A DNA stretch of 64,000 bases from Uliginosibacterium gangwonense DSM 18521. Lineage in GTDB: Bacteria > Pseudomonadota > Gammaproteobacteria > Burkholderiales > Rhodocyclaceae. Every line of letters begins with the position of its first letter. Position 1 is the stretch's first letter. Below the pieces are notes generated by a model, which did no database searches, was not told the DNA's origin, and saw nothing but the letters and a program-made list of their open reading frames with translations. The stretch spans positions 255,954 to 319,953 of the forward strand of contig NZ_KB892835.1 in NCBI RefSeq assembly GCF_000373965.1, in the 5' to 3' direction. This document shows, piece by piece, positions 1-8,928 of this stretch. Position numbers and translations under genes: made by a program.

Positions 1-106
1 CACCATCGACTCGATTGCCGACAAGAACATCGTCCACAAGAACGCTGCTGCTCGACACAAGAGCCGTCTGTCCGCCGCCATCAAGGCGATGGGTGCAGCC
101 GCCTGA
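1..106 (+). CDS. rpsT: 30S ribosomal protein S20, C-terminal end (partial)
   Basis: The first complete codon is at position 2 and the reading frame runs to TGA at 104-106, giving 34 residues. They include the segment [12 protein letters not shown], which is the typical basic C-terminal helix of ribosomal protein S20, followed by the Ala-rich end common in this family. S20 binds 16S rRNA early in small-subunit assembly. The start lies outside the window. A strong terminator hairpin follows directly, so rpsT is probably its own transcription unit. Confidence 0.9.
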   Translation, partial: TIDSIADKNIVHKNAAARHKSRLSAAIKAMGAAA

Positions 107-126
107 GCACCGTTTCTGCTGGATTG

Positions 127-154
127 AAAAAAGGCGCCTTGTGCGCCTTTTTTT
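127..154 (+). terminator. Rho-independent terminator of rpsT
   Basis: A perfect 7-bp stem AAGGCGC / GCGCCTT (131-137 with 143-149) with a 5-nt loop is flanked by an A run before and seven or more T after. It sits 25 bases after the rpsT stop codon. Confidence 0.9.
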
Positions 155-214
155 GTATTCGGCTTGCCTAGGCAAGCCTGGGGATTTGGACTAAGATCTT
201 GGTTCCCATTGGTT

Positions 215-238
215 TAACGGCGGCTTTTGCCGCCGTTA
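215..238 (+). promoter_or_regulatory. Perfect 9-bp hairpin in the argF leader
   Basis: TAACGGCGG (215-223) pairs perfectly with CCGCCGTTA (230-238) around a 6-nt loop, followed by TGTTTT. It lies 43 bases before the argF start. It could be a second terminator after rpsT or a leader structure of argF. No arginine-rich leader peptide or ARG box was recognised, so the role is open. Confidence 0.45.
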
Positions 239-280
239 TGTTTTGTATTGCAACCTCGCTCGCGTTGGTGAAAGACGGCT

Positions 281-1207
281 ATGACCATAGCGCCCAGACA
301 CTTTCTGCAGTTCAAAGATCTCTCACGTGAAGAACTCGACTACGTGTTCAAGCGTGCGCGCTGGATCAAGGATAAATTCAAGCGCTACGAAACCTATCAC
401 CCACTGTTTGACCGCACCTTGGTCATGATCTTCGAAAAGGCCAGCACGCGCACGCGTCTGTCGTTCGAAGCAGGCATGTTCCAGTTGGGCGGTGCTGCGG
501 TGTATCTGAATACCCGTGATTCCCAACTGGGGCGCGGTGAGCCGGTTGAAGATGCCGCCCAGGTGATCTCCCGCATGTCAGACGTGGTGATGATCCGGAC
601 CTTTGAGCAGACCATCATTGAGCGCTTTGCTGCCAACTCGCGTGTACCGGTCATCAACGGCCTGACCAACGAGTTCCATCCCTGCCAGATTCTGACCGAC
701 ATCTATACCTGGATTGAGCGTAATGGCTCCATCCAGGGTAAGACTGTGGCCTGGATCGGGGACACCAACAATATGTGCAATACCTGGCTGCAAGCGGCTG
801 AACTCTTGGACTTCAAGGTGCACGTCAGCTCGCCCAAGGGCTACGAGGTTGATCCTTCCAAGGCCAACATCCAGGGCACTTCACACTACGAGCAGTTTGC
901 CGACCCGATGGACGCGGCACGTGGCGCCCATATCATCACCACCGATGTGTGGACGTCGATGGGGTTTGAAGCCGAGAATGAAGCACGACTGCGTGATTTT
1001 GCTGACTATCAGGTGGATGCAGACATGATGGGGGTGGCCGATAAGGACGCCCTGTTCATGCATTGCCTGCCTGCGCACCGTGGCGAAGAGGTGACGGCTG
1101 AAGTTATCGATGGGCCGCAAAGCGTGGTGTGGGAAGAGGCGGAAAACCGTCTGCACGCCCAAAAAGCGCTGCTGGAGTTCCTGGTGCTTGGGCGTGTGGA
1201 CAACTGA
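281..1207 (+). CDS. argF: Ornithine carbamoyltransferase
   Basis: This 308-residue protein has the full length expected of anabolic ornithine carbamoyltransferase. The enzyme joins carbamoyl phosphate to ornithine to make citrulline in cytosolic arginine synthesis. The carbamoyl-phosphate loop STRTRLSFE is near residue 55. The HPCQ motif is near residue 131. The ornithine-site segment MHCLPAHRGEEV, with its catalytic Cys, is near residue 263. The ATG at 281 is kept because MTIAPRHFLQFKDLS is the usual N-terminus. It stands alone between the rpsT terminator and a possible small RNA, so it is probably monocistronic. Nothing is missing or unusual. Confidence 0.96.
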   Translation: MTIAPRHFLQFKDLSREELDYVFKRARWIKDKFKRYETYHPLFDRTLVMIFEKASTRTRLSFEAGMFQLGGAAVYLNTRDSQLGRGEPVEDAAQVISRMSDVVMIRTFEQTIIERFAANSRVPVINGLTNEFHPCQILTDIYTWIERNGSIQGKTVAWIGDTNNMCNTWLQAAELLDFKVHVSSPKGYEVDPSKANIQGTSHYEQFADPMDAARGAHIITTDVWTSMGFEAENEARLRDFADYQVDADMMGVADKDALFMHCLPAHRGEEVTAEVIDGPQSVVWEEAENRLHAQKALLEFLVLGRVDN

Positions 1208-1288
1208 TCAACGCGTGTGTTGAGCGCTGGGTGGGGCTCCAAGCTGGATGCTGAAAGCTTTCTTAGCGGGCAGGCGCCCCTGATGACC

Positions 1289-1315
1289 GTGACCTGCAAG
1301 AATGGCGCCTATAAT
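1289..1315 (+). promoter_or_regulatory. Candidate sigma-70 promoter for a small RNA
   Basis: A perfect TATAAT (1310-1315) is preceded by GTGACC (1289-1294) at a short 15-bp spacing. No protein gene starts within the next 190 bases, but a set of stable hairpins ending in a terminator does follow. The -35 match is weak. Confidence 0.4.
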
Positions 1316-1321
1316 CAAGCC

Positions 1322-1446
1322 GATGCAGGAGGTTTCACCAAGCTCAATGCTTTGTGGATGCGATTCACCGAGAATGCTTGGTTGAAACGCGGAGGCTGAT
1401 CCAGGATCAGTGCAAGAGGGCCGCCAGCAAGGTGGCCCTTTTTCTT
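1322..1446 (+). ncRNA. Candidate structured small RNA between argF and pfkA
   Basis: About 125 nt lie between the TATAAT box and the terminator at 1417-1445. Stem 1 pairs 1332-1343 with 1376-1388 (GTTTC+ACCAAGC against GCTTGGT+GAAAC, one bulged T) and is topped by the hairpin GTGGAT-GCG-ATTCAC. Stem 2 is CTGATC-CAG-GATCAG at 1396-1410. Stem 3 is the terminator. An ATG at 1347 could open a 12-residue peptide, but its AGGAGG is 14 nt away. Start and end are inferred. No known RNA family was recognised. It could instead be a long leader of pfkA if the terminator acts as an attenuator. Confidence 0.45.
1417..1445 (+). terminator. Rho-independent terminator before pfkA
   Basis: AGGGCCGCC (1417-1425) pairs with GGTGGCCCT (1431-1439), nine pairs with one G-U, loop AGCAA, followed by TTTTTCTT. 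It lies 66 bases before pfkA and 210 bases after argF, further from argF than a simple argF terminator would be. Confidence 0.85.
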
Positions 1447-1511
1447 GTCGCAACCTGGAAACCAAGACTCGGCAACATAGAATTTTCTTTGCTTATTGAA
1501 GAGGTCTGCAG

Positions 1512-2498
1512 ATGATCAGCAAGATTGGGGTTCTAACCAGTGGTGGCGATTCGCCAGGCATGAACGCGGCCATCCGCGCGGTGGTGCGGGCAGGTTTGTC
1601 CAATGGCCTGGAAGTGTTTGGTATCCACGATGGTTACATGGGGCTACACAAGGGGCGCATTGAAAAGCTGGAGCGCAAGAGCGTCTCCGACGTACTCAGC
1701 CGGGGCGGCACCATTCTGGGTTCTGCCCGCTTCCCGGATTTCAAAGAGGAATCCGTGCGCCAGGAAGCCATCGCCAACCTGCAAAAGCATGGTATCGATG
1801 CGCTCGTGGTGATCGGCGGGGACGGCTCCTACATGGGCGCCAAGAAGCTCACCGAAATGGGCTACCCCTGTATCGGTCTGCCGGGCACCATCGACAACGA
1901 TATTGCCGGTACAGATTTCACCATCGGTTTTGATACAGCGGTCAACGTGGCGCTGGATGCCATCGACCGTCTGCGTGACACCTCCTCTTCGCACAAGCGG
2001 ATTTCCGTGGTCGAAGTGATGGGCCGCCACTGTGGTGACCTCGCCATGTGGGCCGCTGTGGCCGGTGGCGCCGAAGCGGTGGTGGTGCCTGAGCAGGATT
2101 TTGACAAGCATGCGCTGTTCCGCAAGATTGATGACGGCATTGCCCGTGGCAAGCGCCACGCCCTGGTGGTGATCTGCGAACATGTGACGGATGTGAATGC
2201 GCTGGCCAACCAGATTGAAGGGCGCACCGGCCTGGAAACCCGCGCCACCATCCTGGGGCACATCCAGCGCGGCGGCTCACCTACTGCGCGAGACCGCATT
2301 CTGGCCAGCCGTATGGGCGCCTACGCTGTCGACCTGCTCATTGCCGGGCATGGTGGGCGCTGCGTGGGGCTGCTGAATAACCAGCTGGTGCACCATGACA
2401 TCATCGAGTGTATTGAAACCATGAAGCGCCCCTTCGATCAGGAAATGTACAAGCTCAGCGAGTATCTGGAAGGCTTCCCCGCCAGCACCGCTAAGTGA
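1512..2498 (+). CDS. pfkA: ATP-dependent 6-phosphofructokinase
   Basis: This 328-residue protein is of the normal length for bacterial PfkA, the cytosolic enzyme that phosphorylates fructose 6-phosphate to the 1,6-bisphosphate in glycolysis. The nucleotide loop [14 protein letters not shown] is at residues 6-19. The GGDGS motif follows near residue 101. The catalytic segment GTIDND, with its Asp base, is near residue 125. The allosteric and substrate region [11 protein letters not shown] is near residue 169. The Gly in GGDGS suggests ATP rather than pyrophosphate use. The ATG at 1512 follows a purine-rich GAAGAGG. It probably forms its own unit, with a hairpin after the stop. Confidence 0.95.
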   Translation: MISKIGVLTSGGDSPGMNAAIRAVVRAGLSNGLEVFGIHDGYMGLHKGRIEKLERKSVSDVLSRGGTILGSARFPDFKEESVRQEAIANLQKHGIDALVVIGGDGSYMGAKKLTEMGYPCIGLPGTIDNDIAGTDFTIGFDTAVNVALDAIDRLRDTSSSHKRISVVEVMGRHCGDLAMWAAVAGGAEAVVVPEQDFDKHALFRKIDDGIARGKRHALVVICEHVTDVNALANQIEGRTGLETRATILGHIQRGGSPTARDRILASRMGAYAVDLLIAGHGGRCVGLLNNQLVHHDIIECIETMKRPFDQEMYKLSEYLEGFPASTAK

Positions 2499-2549
2499 TC
2501 TTTGGTGATCCGCTCGAAGTGCGTGTATCGTGAAATACCGTAGTACCCA

Positions 2550-2579
2550 CCCCACCCGGCGAGCGGCAGCCGGGTGGGG
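2550..2579. terminator. Strong GC hairpin after pfkA
   Basis: CCCCACCCGGC (2550-2560) pairs perfectly over 11 bp with GCCGGGTGGGG (2569-2579) around an 8-nt loop. There is no T run, so it may slow polymerase or protect the pfkA mRNA end rather than terminate efficiently. Confidence 0.6.
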
Positions 2580-2606
2580 CACTATATCGCCGCAAGGAAC
2601 CCCAAC

Positions 2607-2834
2607 ATGGTAGAGACAGTTATCTTTGGTCTCAGCGTCAGTGAATTTGAAGATTTATGCCTCAAAATCTTCGTCACCGGCCTGATCACCTACATGGTTT
2701 TCATCATCGCCAATCTTGCCTACGAATCCAAGGCAGGCAAGACGGGCACGATCTGGTTGTTTTTGGCGCTCGGGCTGGGGATGTTTGGTTTTATCTCCAA
2801 GTCCTTGATTGCCAAGATGCTGGGCATTCACTGA
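2607..2834 (+). CDS. DUF2788 family small membrane protein
   Basis: This is a 75-residue protein with two hydrophobic segments (about residues 17-35 and 48-66) separated by the charged loop ESKAGKTGT. The pattern matches the DUF2788 family of beta- and gammaproteobacteria, whose function is unknown. The ATG at 2607 is chosen because AAGGA lies 8 bases upstream. An upstream GTG at 2574 in the same frame falls inside the hairpin arm and has no ribosome site. It probably sits in the inner membrane. It may be cotranscribed with ppnP, 63 bases downstream. Confidence 0.8.
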   Translation: MVETVIFGLSVSEFEDLCLKIFVTGLITYMVFIIANLAYESKAGKTGTIWLFLALGLGMFGFISKSLIAKMLGIH

Positions 2835-2897
2835 AGCACTGCATCGTTATAATCACAGTCGTCACAACCCTGACATCAACAATTCTGAGGATTTGGA

Positions 2898-3218
2898 ATG
2901 AGTCAAAACCAGTTCGACGGCGTCTCGGTCGTCACCAAGGCCAATGTCTACTTTGACGGCAAGTGCGTCAGCCACAGCATCGTGCTGGCCGATGGCACCA
3001 AAAAGTCGGTCGGGGTGATCATGCCTGCCAAGCTCACCTTCAACACCGGCGCCCCCGAGATCATGGAAACCGTCGTCGGCGCCTGCCGCGTGCTGCTTAA
3101 GGGTGAAACCGAGTGGAAGACCTACGGTGAAGGCCAGCGCTTCAACGTGCCGGGAAATTCCAGTTTCGAAATCGAAGTGGTGGGCGAGCCCTACCACTAC
3201 ATCTGTCATTTCGCTTAA
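2898..3218 (+). CDS. ppnP: Pyrimidine/purine nucleoside phosphorylase
   Basis: This 106-residue single-domain cupin matches the PpnP (YaiE, formerly DUF1255) family. The family cleaves many nucleosides to the free base and ribose 1-phosphate. Features seen are the beta-rich pattern with [13 protein letters not shown] near residue 14, [12 protein letters not shown] near residue 39, and the conserved end [17 protein letters not shown]. Length and ends match the family exactly. AGGATTTGG precedes the ATG. It lies between the DUF2788 gene and yajQ on the same strand. Confidence 0.9.
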   Translation: MSQNQFDGVSVVTKANVYFDGKCVSHSIVLADGTKKSVGVIMPAKLTFNTGAPEIMETVVGACRVLLKGETEWKTYGEGQRFNVPGNSSFEIEVVGEPYHYICHFA

Positions 3219-3268
3219 TTGTTCTGCCAAGGGGCAGGCTTGATAGAGCCTGCCCGATCGAGATCATC

Positions 3269-3760
3269 ATGCCTTCATTTGACGTTACCAACGAAATCAA
3301 CTGGGTCGAAGTGAACAATGCCCTCGACCAAGCCAACAAGGAAATCTCCACGCGATACGACTTCAAGGGCTCAGACGCCCGGGTCGAACTCGACGAGAAG
3401 AACAAGACCCTGACATTGCATGCCGATAGCGAATTCCAGCTTGATCAGGTATGGGATGTGCTGATCGCCAAATTCGCCAAGCGCGGCGTTGATATCCGCT
3501 GCATGGAAAAGAAGGATGTCGAAAAAGTCAGCGGTAACAAGGTCAAACGCAGCGTCATCATCAAGGCTGGGATCGACTCCGATCTGGCCAAGAAAATCGT
3601 GCGCCTCGTCAAAGACAGCAAACTTAAGGTACAGGCCTCCATCCAGGGTGACACCGTGCGCATCACCGGTGCCAAGCGCGATATCCTGCAGGAAGCCATT
3701 GCCCTGCTGCGCAAATCCATTGACGATTTCCCCCTGCAATTCGGCAATTTCCGGGATTAA
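3269..3760 (+). CDS. yajQ: YajQ family nucleotide-binding protein
   Basis: This is a 163-residue protein with the family start [22 protein letters not shown], the segment STRYDFKG near residue 27, and the conserved end [18 protein letters not shown]. YajQ proteins fold into two ferredoxin-like lobes. They bind nucleic acids, and in Xanthomonas and Pseudomonas a homologue binds cyclic di-GMP. Whether this copy does so cannot be seen from the sequence. It is the last gene of the plus-strand run and is followed by a 500-bp gap. Confidence 0.93.
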   Translation: MPSFDVTNEINWVEVNNALDQANKEISTRYDFKGSDARVELDEKNKTLTLHADSEFQLDQVWDVLIAKFAKRGVDIRCMEKKDVEKVSGNKVKRSVIIKAGIDSDLAKKIVRLVKDSKLKVQASIQGDTVRITGAKRDILQEAIALLRKSIDDFPLQFGNFRD

Positions 3761-4261
3761 CCCCGGGCCTGCTATGTCTGCCCTACCTGGTGCTGATTGT
3801 GCCGGGTTGGGTGATGCGTTCGATCCGCCTGGCATGGTGCATCTGCGCACCACATATGCCACCCCGGCCCCGCCTCAACCTCATCCCGCCAAGAATGCAA
3901 TATGCGTATTGCATTCTTCGGCAGGTCTGTGGTGTTTGCCGACTCCCCGTTTCAGTGCCGAGTGAGACTTGGCGTGTATTCGTGACCAATATGATTGTAT
4001 AAGCTGTCTTCGCCGGGGGGCATTACATTTTTTGGCAGGTGAACCGGTGGATTGTGACGCCATTGCAAGACCGCTTTTGCCAAGAGTAGTCGTAAGACAT
4101 CTCTCCCTTCCGTTGTGCTGGTCGGCAAGTGCGCCACTCATTCTTTTTGGCAAGCCGTCTGTCAGTGTGACATATTTAACAGTGTGAGCGGTATCAACAT
4201 GTAAAACAAAATGATTTAGTTTAGTGCCTCCTATTTGGTCGAATTTTTAGTGGGGGCAGAA
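3761..4261. other. 500-bp intergenic region with no supported gene
   Basis: Short frames exist on both strands, but none has a ribosome site or a recognisable product. The region holds a perfect palindrome at 3891-3918 and, near its end, a possible promoter for the GH30 gene: TTGGCA (4147-4152), 17 bp, ACATAT (4170-4175). Confidence 0.5.
3891..3918. repeat. Perfect 12-bp inverted repeat
   Basis: AAGAATGCAATA (3891-3902) and TATTGCATTCTT (3907-3918) are exact reverse complements around TGCG. No T run follows, so this looks more like a binding site or a transcript-end hairpin for yajQ (about 130 bases upstream) than a classical terminator. Confidence 0.6.
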
Positions 4262-6355
4262 ATGTACGGTATAGCAAAGCGGCTGCGGTGGGTTGTGCCA
4301 TGCGTGGCGCTGGCAATCTTGCTGGGTTGCGGAGGTGGCGGTGGGGGAAGTGGTGGCGGGGCGGACAGCAGCGCAAGCAGCACAGGCTCCACAAGCAGCA
4401 CAGGCACGAGCACAAGCACCAGCGCCTCCACCACGGTAACGTGGCAAGCGCCTGCAGCGATTACCTATGGCACTGCGCTGGGTGTCGCGCAGCTCAATGC
4501 TACCGCCAATGCGGCAGGTACATTTACCTACTCCCCGGCTGCAGGCACTGTTCTGACTGCGGGTGCGCACACCCTCTCGGTTACCTTTACCCCGACTGAT
4601 ACCAGCAAGTACTCTGCCGTCACAAACACGGTATCTCTCACGGTGAATAAGGCAGTCCCGGTGATCACCTGGGATACCCCGCAACCCGTTACCTATGGTT
4701 CCTGGCTGAACGCGTCGGCACTGAGTGCAACGGCCAGTACAGACGGCAGCTTTACTTATTCCCCCACCTCAGGCACAGCGATTCAAACGCTTGGAAGCAT
4801 GACCCTGACGGCAAGCTTTACCCCTAAGGATACTAATAACTACGCAAGCACAACGGCAACCCAAACCCTCACGGTGAATAAGGGTGTGCCTAGTTTGTCC
4901 TGGCCCACGCCCACCGCAATCGTGCAGGGCGCCAGTTTGAGCGCGGCACAACTGAACGCTAAGAACGTGTACAGCTTGCCCGGCAAATTCAGCTATACAC
5001 CCGCAGCCGGCACCAGTATCAACACGGCAGGCTCTGCGATTCTTACCGCAACCTTTACGCCAACGGATACCGCGCATTACAACACGGCAACCGTCTCCAC
5101 TGTTTTAAGCGTGCTGCCTGCCAGTGATACGGCATACGTAAATTGGTCCAGCGCGGGGCAGACGATTCGTGGGTTTGGTGGATCGGAGGCTTGGTCGTGG
5201 ATCATGCCTGCTGCAAAAATCAAAGCGCTCTATGGTACTGATTCAGCCAGCCTGGGTCTGAGCATCATGCGCGTACGCATTGCGCCCAGCACATGGAACA
5301 GTACCAATCAGACCGCAGATACCAGCGCATGGAGTGCGGAGCTGACCAATGCAAAAGCTGCACAGGACCTGGGGGCAACAATCTTTGCTACGCCCTGGAC
5401 GCCGCCGGCAAGCATGAAAACCAACAACAATAGCCGCAGCAACAAGCTATACAGCGGCAACCTCAATACTTCCAGCTACGCAGATTATGCAAAGTATCTG
5501 AATGCATATATCAACTACGCGACATCCTCTGGCGTCAACTTGTATGCCATTTCAATGCAGAATGAGCCGGACTGGGACCCTCAGGACTATGAGTCCTGCC
5601 TGTGGTCGGCAGATCAGATGGATACCTGGGCTGCAAATTACGGCGCTGCGGCGATCGGTAGTTCGAGCGTCAAACTGATGATGCCGGAGTCCTTCTACTT
5701 CGCTCCTGCCATGTCGGATATGGCATTGAAAGACAGCAAAGCGGCTGCAGCCGTCTCCATCATCGGTGGGCATCTGTATGGCTCCGACCCGACCTATCCC
5801 ACGCTGGCCAAGCAAATGGGCAAGGAAGTCTGGATGACCGAGCATTTCCTGGATTCAACCGCAAAGTCCGACACTGCCACCTCATGGGCGACCAACATGG
5901 CGGATGCCCTGGCCGCAGCTAAGGAGATTCACACCTCAATGGCTGTCGGCCAATATAACGCCTACGTATGGTGGTGGATGGTCAGCTCCAACGATAACAA
6001 GCCCACCGGGTTGATTGATGGCAACAACAATCCCACCTATTTCGGGATCGCGATGAAGCACTTCTCCCGCTACATTCGTCCGGGATATGTGCGATATGAC
6101 GCCACAGCCAACCCCACCAATGGCGTGTATCTGTCTGCCTACGCGGGAAGCGGGCACTATGTGCTGGTGTTGATCAATTCCAATGCCAGTTCAGTGAGTC
6201 TGCCGATTCAACTCAGCAATCAGGCTGTGACTACATTGACTCCGTACCAGACCACATCAGCCAGCAGTTTTGCCCAGTTGAGCCCCATCTCGGTGGGGAG
6301 TGGCAGCTTTACGGCGACGCTGCCTGCCAACAGTATTACCACCTACGTTCAATAG
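4262..6355 (+). CDS. Secreted GH30 (xylanase-like) lipoprotein with Ig-like repeats
   Basis: This is a 697-residue protein. A lipoprotein signal ends in ILLGC with Cys23, followed by a Gly/Ser/Thr linker to about residue 60. Three repeats of about 80 residues (ITYGTAL..., FTPTDTSKY, LTVNK) look like MBG/Ig-type spacers. The catalytic GH30 part starts at IRGFGGSEAWSW near residue 305. It carries the acid/base Glu435 in MQNEPDWD, the nucleophile Glu527 in WMTEH, and a beta domain ending in LPANSITTYVQ. The closest family known to me is the GH30_8 glucuronoxylanase XynC. The arginine that contacts glucuronate after the WWY motif in those enzymes seems replaced (WWWMVSSND), so specificity may differ. 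The ATG at 4262 is chosen for the signal peptide. Confidence 0.85.
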   Translation: MYGIAKRLRWVVPCVALAILLGCGGGGGGSGGGADSSASSTGSTSSTGTSTSTSASTTVTWQAPAAITYGTALGVAQLNATANAAGTFTYSPAAGTVLTAGAHTLSVTFTPTDTSKYSAVTNTVSLTVNKAVPVITWDTPQPVTYGSWLNASALSATASTDGSFTYSPTSGTAIQTLGSMTLTASFTPKDTNNYASTTATQTLTVNKGVPSLSWPTPTAIVQGASLSAAQLNAKNVYSLPGKFSYTPAAGTSINTAGSAILTATFTPTDTAHYNTATVSTVLSVLPASDTAYVNWSSAGQTIRGFGGSEAWSWIMPAAKIKALYGTDSASLGLSIMRVRIAPSTWNSTNQTADTSAWSAELTNAKAAQDLGATIFATPWTPPASMKTNNNSRSNKLYSGNLNTSSYADYAKYLNAYINYATSSGVNLYAISMQNEPDWDPQDYESCLWSADQMDTWAANYGAAAIGSSSVKLMMPESFYFAPAMSDMALKDSKAAAAVSIIGGHLYGSDPTYPTLAKQMGKEVWMTEHFLDSTAKSDTATSWATNMADALAAAKEIHTSMAVGQYNAYVWWWMVSSNDNKPTGLIDGNNNPTYFGIAMKHFSRYIRPGYVRYDATANPTNGVYLSAYAGSGHYVLVLINSNASSVSLPIQLSNQAVTTLTPYQTTSASSFAQLSPISVGSGSFTATLPANSITTYVQ

Positions 6356-6381
6356 ACTTAAAATTACGCCAGTCAACGGAT

Positions 6382-6433
6382 ACCCGGCCATTCAATCAAT
6401 GCTGATTGCGTGGTCGGGTGCGCCCTACTTTTT
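6382..6433 (+). terminator. Probable terminator of the GH30 gene
   Basis: ACCCGGCCA (6382-6390) pairs with TGGTCGGGT (6411-6419), with one G-U pair. The inner ATCA/TGAT pairing is also possible, and a CTTTTT run follows at 6427-6433. It lies 26 bases after the stop codon. Confidence 0.65.
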
Positions 6434-6490
6434 CGGCGATAGCGATTTACGCCTGACGCGGTAACCTAGCCTACATGGCTATTTCGTTGT

Positions 6491-7519
6491 TCAATCGTTG
6501 TTTATTAGAAAATCATTTTCAGCAGTGCTCTGGATTTGATGCCATTTTTCCCAATATTCCTTTTCCTTTTTGCACGCAAAATTATCAACAATTCTCGGCT
6601 TCCAAGCGGTAACCTCTGGGCGTTCGGCACGGCCAAAGACGCAGCGGTGTGCATGTTGCACAATGAGCTTTTGAAACGCCAATGCGGAATTCATAGTAAG
6701 AACAGTGCCTTTTGAAGGAGGTCTATGCCCAACCTTTGTATACATAAGGTGTTTTGGGCTAATCGGCATAAATATTTCAGTGCCTGGATTTGCCCATCCT
6801 CCATCGAAGTTATATTTTTCTGGGCTTTGATAATTAAGACGGATTACAGGATCATCGCTGGTTAGCCAATCAACGCCTGATGGGCTAAGCAAGATGGTCC
6901 ATTTATGCTGGAGCAACACACTGGCAGTCTCATCTAGTAAGCGCTTCATACACAATAACCAGTGTTGGCGCCCACATTGTATTTCGTAAATAACCTTATC
7001 GGGCGTGATAGTAAGCCGGTCTGGGAATAGCTCATTAAGGAATTGATCGTTTCTTGTTGCGTATTTGTCGTTGTTGTGTGGTTTCTCAAGGCCTTCGAGC
7101 AGTTTAGGCAGAGACTCTGTTATGAAGTCTGGTAGTTCCTTGCTACACCAAGTTAGATATTGAAAAAATCGGGTAGGAGTTCTGAGGTCTTGGGCTGCGA
7201 GTAGGCATATAAGATTATGCCAATCGCTCTTTTCAAGATAGGAGCCTGAAATAGCCTTGTCTACTGATTCAGTTGCAGGGGTTTCAAATGTACTTTCGAA
7301 CCAGTTTTCAATGTCGTCACTTTCGCTGCCTGCAATTAAGCGTGTGTAAAGGTGCTTTTGGAATGCTACGCTCTTGACCGAAAAACGCTTCCAGAGTTCG
7401 GTATTCTCATGTTTAACAAGAGTGCGATAAACAGAAATTTTATTCTCATGATCCCCCCAGCGTTTGAGGTAGCTGCGTGGAACATAGTGATTGTTGCTTG
7501 TCAGTTGAGCTTGGCCCAC
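6491..7519 (-). CDS. DUF4238 family protein
   Basis: This is a 342-residue protein starting near NNHYVPRSYLKRW, the hallmark of DUF4238. A DWLTSDDPVI segment near residue 217 is typical of the family's later part. Family members are widespread, and their biochemical role is not established to my knowledge. The start is GTG at 7519 with GGAGAG five bases before it. Its codons are clearly richer in A and T than those of its neighbours, and it stands alone, which suggests horizontal acquisition. No toxin, nuclease or membrane motif could be seen. Confidence 0.7.
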   Translation of the reverse strand: MGQAQLTSNNHYVPRSYLKRWGDHENKISVYRTLVKHENTELWKRFSVKSVAFQKHLYTRLIAGSESDDIENWFESTFETPATESVDKAISGSYLEKSDWHNLICLLAAQDLRTPTRFFQYLTWCSKELPDFITESLPKLLEGLEKPHNNDKYATRNDQFLNELFPDRLTITPDKVIYEIQCGRQHWLLCMKRLLDETASVLLQHKWTILLSPSGVDWLTSDDPVIRLNYQSPEKYNFDGGWANPGTEIFMPISPKHLMYTKVGHRPPSKGTVLTMNSALAFQKLIVQHAHRCVFGRAERPEVTAWKPRIVDNFACKKEKEYWEKWHQIQSTAENDFLINND

Positions 7520-7692
7520 GTTCTCTCCATGCTTTTTGTCTGTGGCATGTGTCGCTGTGAGTAGGGTACTGCCTGCTGAGTAAGGTTATAGCACGTCGAA
7601 ACGGGTAACGTGAATTGCCAGTGCGCCTTGGGCCAGATGCTTTGCATGGCAGAATCGCGTAGCATTCCTCTATTGCGGCAAACTCCTGAGCC

Positions 7693-8928
7693 ATGATTCT
7701 GAACTTTGTCTGGTTGTTTTTCTTTTTCGCCGCCTTCCTCGCCTGCCTGGTGCAATGGCTGGTGTTGGGGGATGCCACGGTTTTCAACCATGTGCTGCAG
7801 GAAGCCTTCGCCATGGCGAAGACGGCTTTTGAGATCGCCCTGGGGCTCACCGGGGTGTTGAGCTTCTGGCTCGGGATCATGAAGGTGGGCGAGAAGGCGG
7901 GGGCGGTGGCTTTGTTGGCCCGCTTGGTTGATCCGCTGTTCCGCCGCCTGTTCCCTGGTATTCCTGCAGGCCATCCGGCCTCGGGTGCGATGCTCTTGAA
8001 CATCGGCGCCAACATGCTGGGGCTGGACAATGCGGCGACGCCGATGGGCATCCAGGCCATGCGGGCGATGCAGGAACTCAACCCGGACAAGGAGCGCGCC
8101 AGTGACGCGCAGATCCTGTTCCTCACGCTCAACGCCAGCGGGCTGACGCTGATCCCCGTCAGCATCATGACTTACCGCGCCCAGCTTGGCGCGGCCAATC
8201 CGGCGGACGTGTTTCTGCCCATTCTGCTGGCGACCTTTTTCAGCACGCTTGCGGGCTTGCTTGCGGTGAGCTTTGTGCAGAAGATCCGCCTGCATCATCC
8301 CGTGGTGCTGGCGTGGCTGCTGGGCATGTGTACGGCGGTATTCGGCACACTCTGGTACTTCGCCCGCCTGAGTGCCGCGCAACTGGCGACGACCAGCGCC
8401 TTCGTCAGCGGCTTTACCCTGTTTGCCATCATCGTCGCCTTTCTCGCCCTGGCAACGTGGCGGCGGGTACGGGCATTTGATGTGTTTGTAGAAGGTGCCA
8501 AGGAAGGGTTTCAGACTTCGATAGCCGTGTTGCCCTATCTGGTGGCCATCTTGGTCGGCATCGCCGTATTCCGCGCCAGCGGAGGTATGGATTTGCTCAT
8601 GAAGGGGGTGAGTGCGGCACTGGCGGTATTTGGCGTGCCTGCGGATGTGGTGCCCGCCCTGCCGACTGCCTTGATGAAGCCACTTTCCGGCAGTGGCGCA
8701 CGCGGCATGATGATTGACGCGATGAAAACCTACGGGGCGGACAGCTTCATTGGCCGCCTGTCCTGCATGTTCCAAGGCGCGGCAGATACCACCTTCTACA
8801 TCGTGGCCGTGTACTTCGGCGCGGTGGGGGTGAAATACACCCGCCACACCATTCCCTGCTGTCTGATTGCTGATGTCACCGGCGCAGTCGCCGCGATTGG
8901 TATTGCCTATCTGTTCTTCCCGCCCTGA
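7693..8928 (+). CDS. Fused SpmA/SpmB-type nucleoside-recognition membrane protein
   Basis: This is a 411-residue protein with about ten hydrophobic segments. The N-terminal half matches SpmA (NIGANMLGLDNAATPMG, then LTLNASGLTLIPVSIMTYR). The second half matches SpmB (VFRASGGMDLL, then LMKPLSGSGARGMMID and FQGAADTTFYIVAVYFG). In Bacillus these are two spore-maturation proteins with Gate (nucleoside recognition) domains. In non-sporing proteobacteria the fused form is common and its substrate is unknown. It probably acts as an inner-membrane transporter. The first ATG fits the first membrane segment. A long open frame on the opposite strand is a shadow of it. Confidence 0.85.
   Translation: MILNFVWLFFFFAAFLACLVQWLVLGDATVFNHVLQEAFAMAKTAFEIALGLTGVLSFWLGIMKVGEKAGAVALLARLVDPLFRRLFPGIPAGHPASGAMLLNIGANMLGLDNAATPMGIQAMRAMQELNPDKERASDAQILFLTLNASGLTLIPVSIMTYRAQLGAANPADVFLPILLATFFSTLAGLLAVSFVQKIRLHHPVVLAWLLGMCTAVFGTLWYFARLSAAQLATTSAFVSGFTLFAIIVAFLALATWRRVRAFDVFVEGAKEGFQTSIAVLPYLVAILVGIAVFRASGGMDLLMKGVSAALAVFGVPADVVPALPTALMKPLSGSGARGMMIDAMKTYGADSFIGRLSCMFQGAADTTFYIVAVYFGAVGVKYTRHTIPCCLIADVTGAVAAIGIAYLFFPP

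Noticed and set aside
2574-2606. Upstream GTG start for the DUF2788 gene
   Set aside because: The codon lies in a hairpin arm with no ribosome site; ATG 2607 has AAGGA and the family N-terminus.
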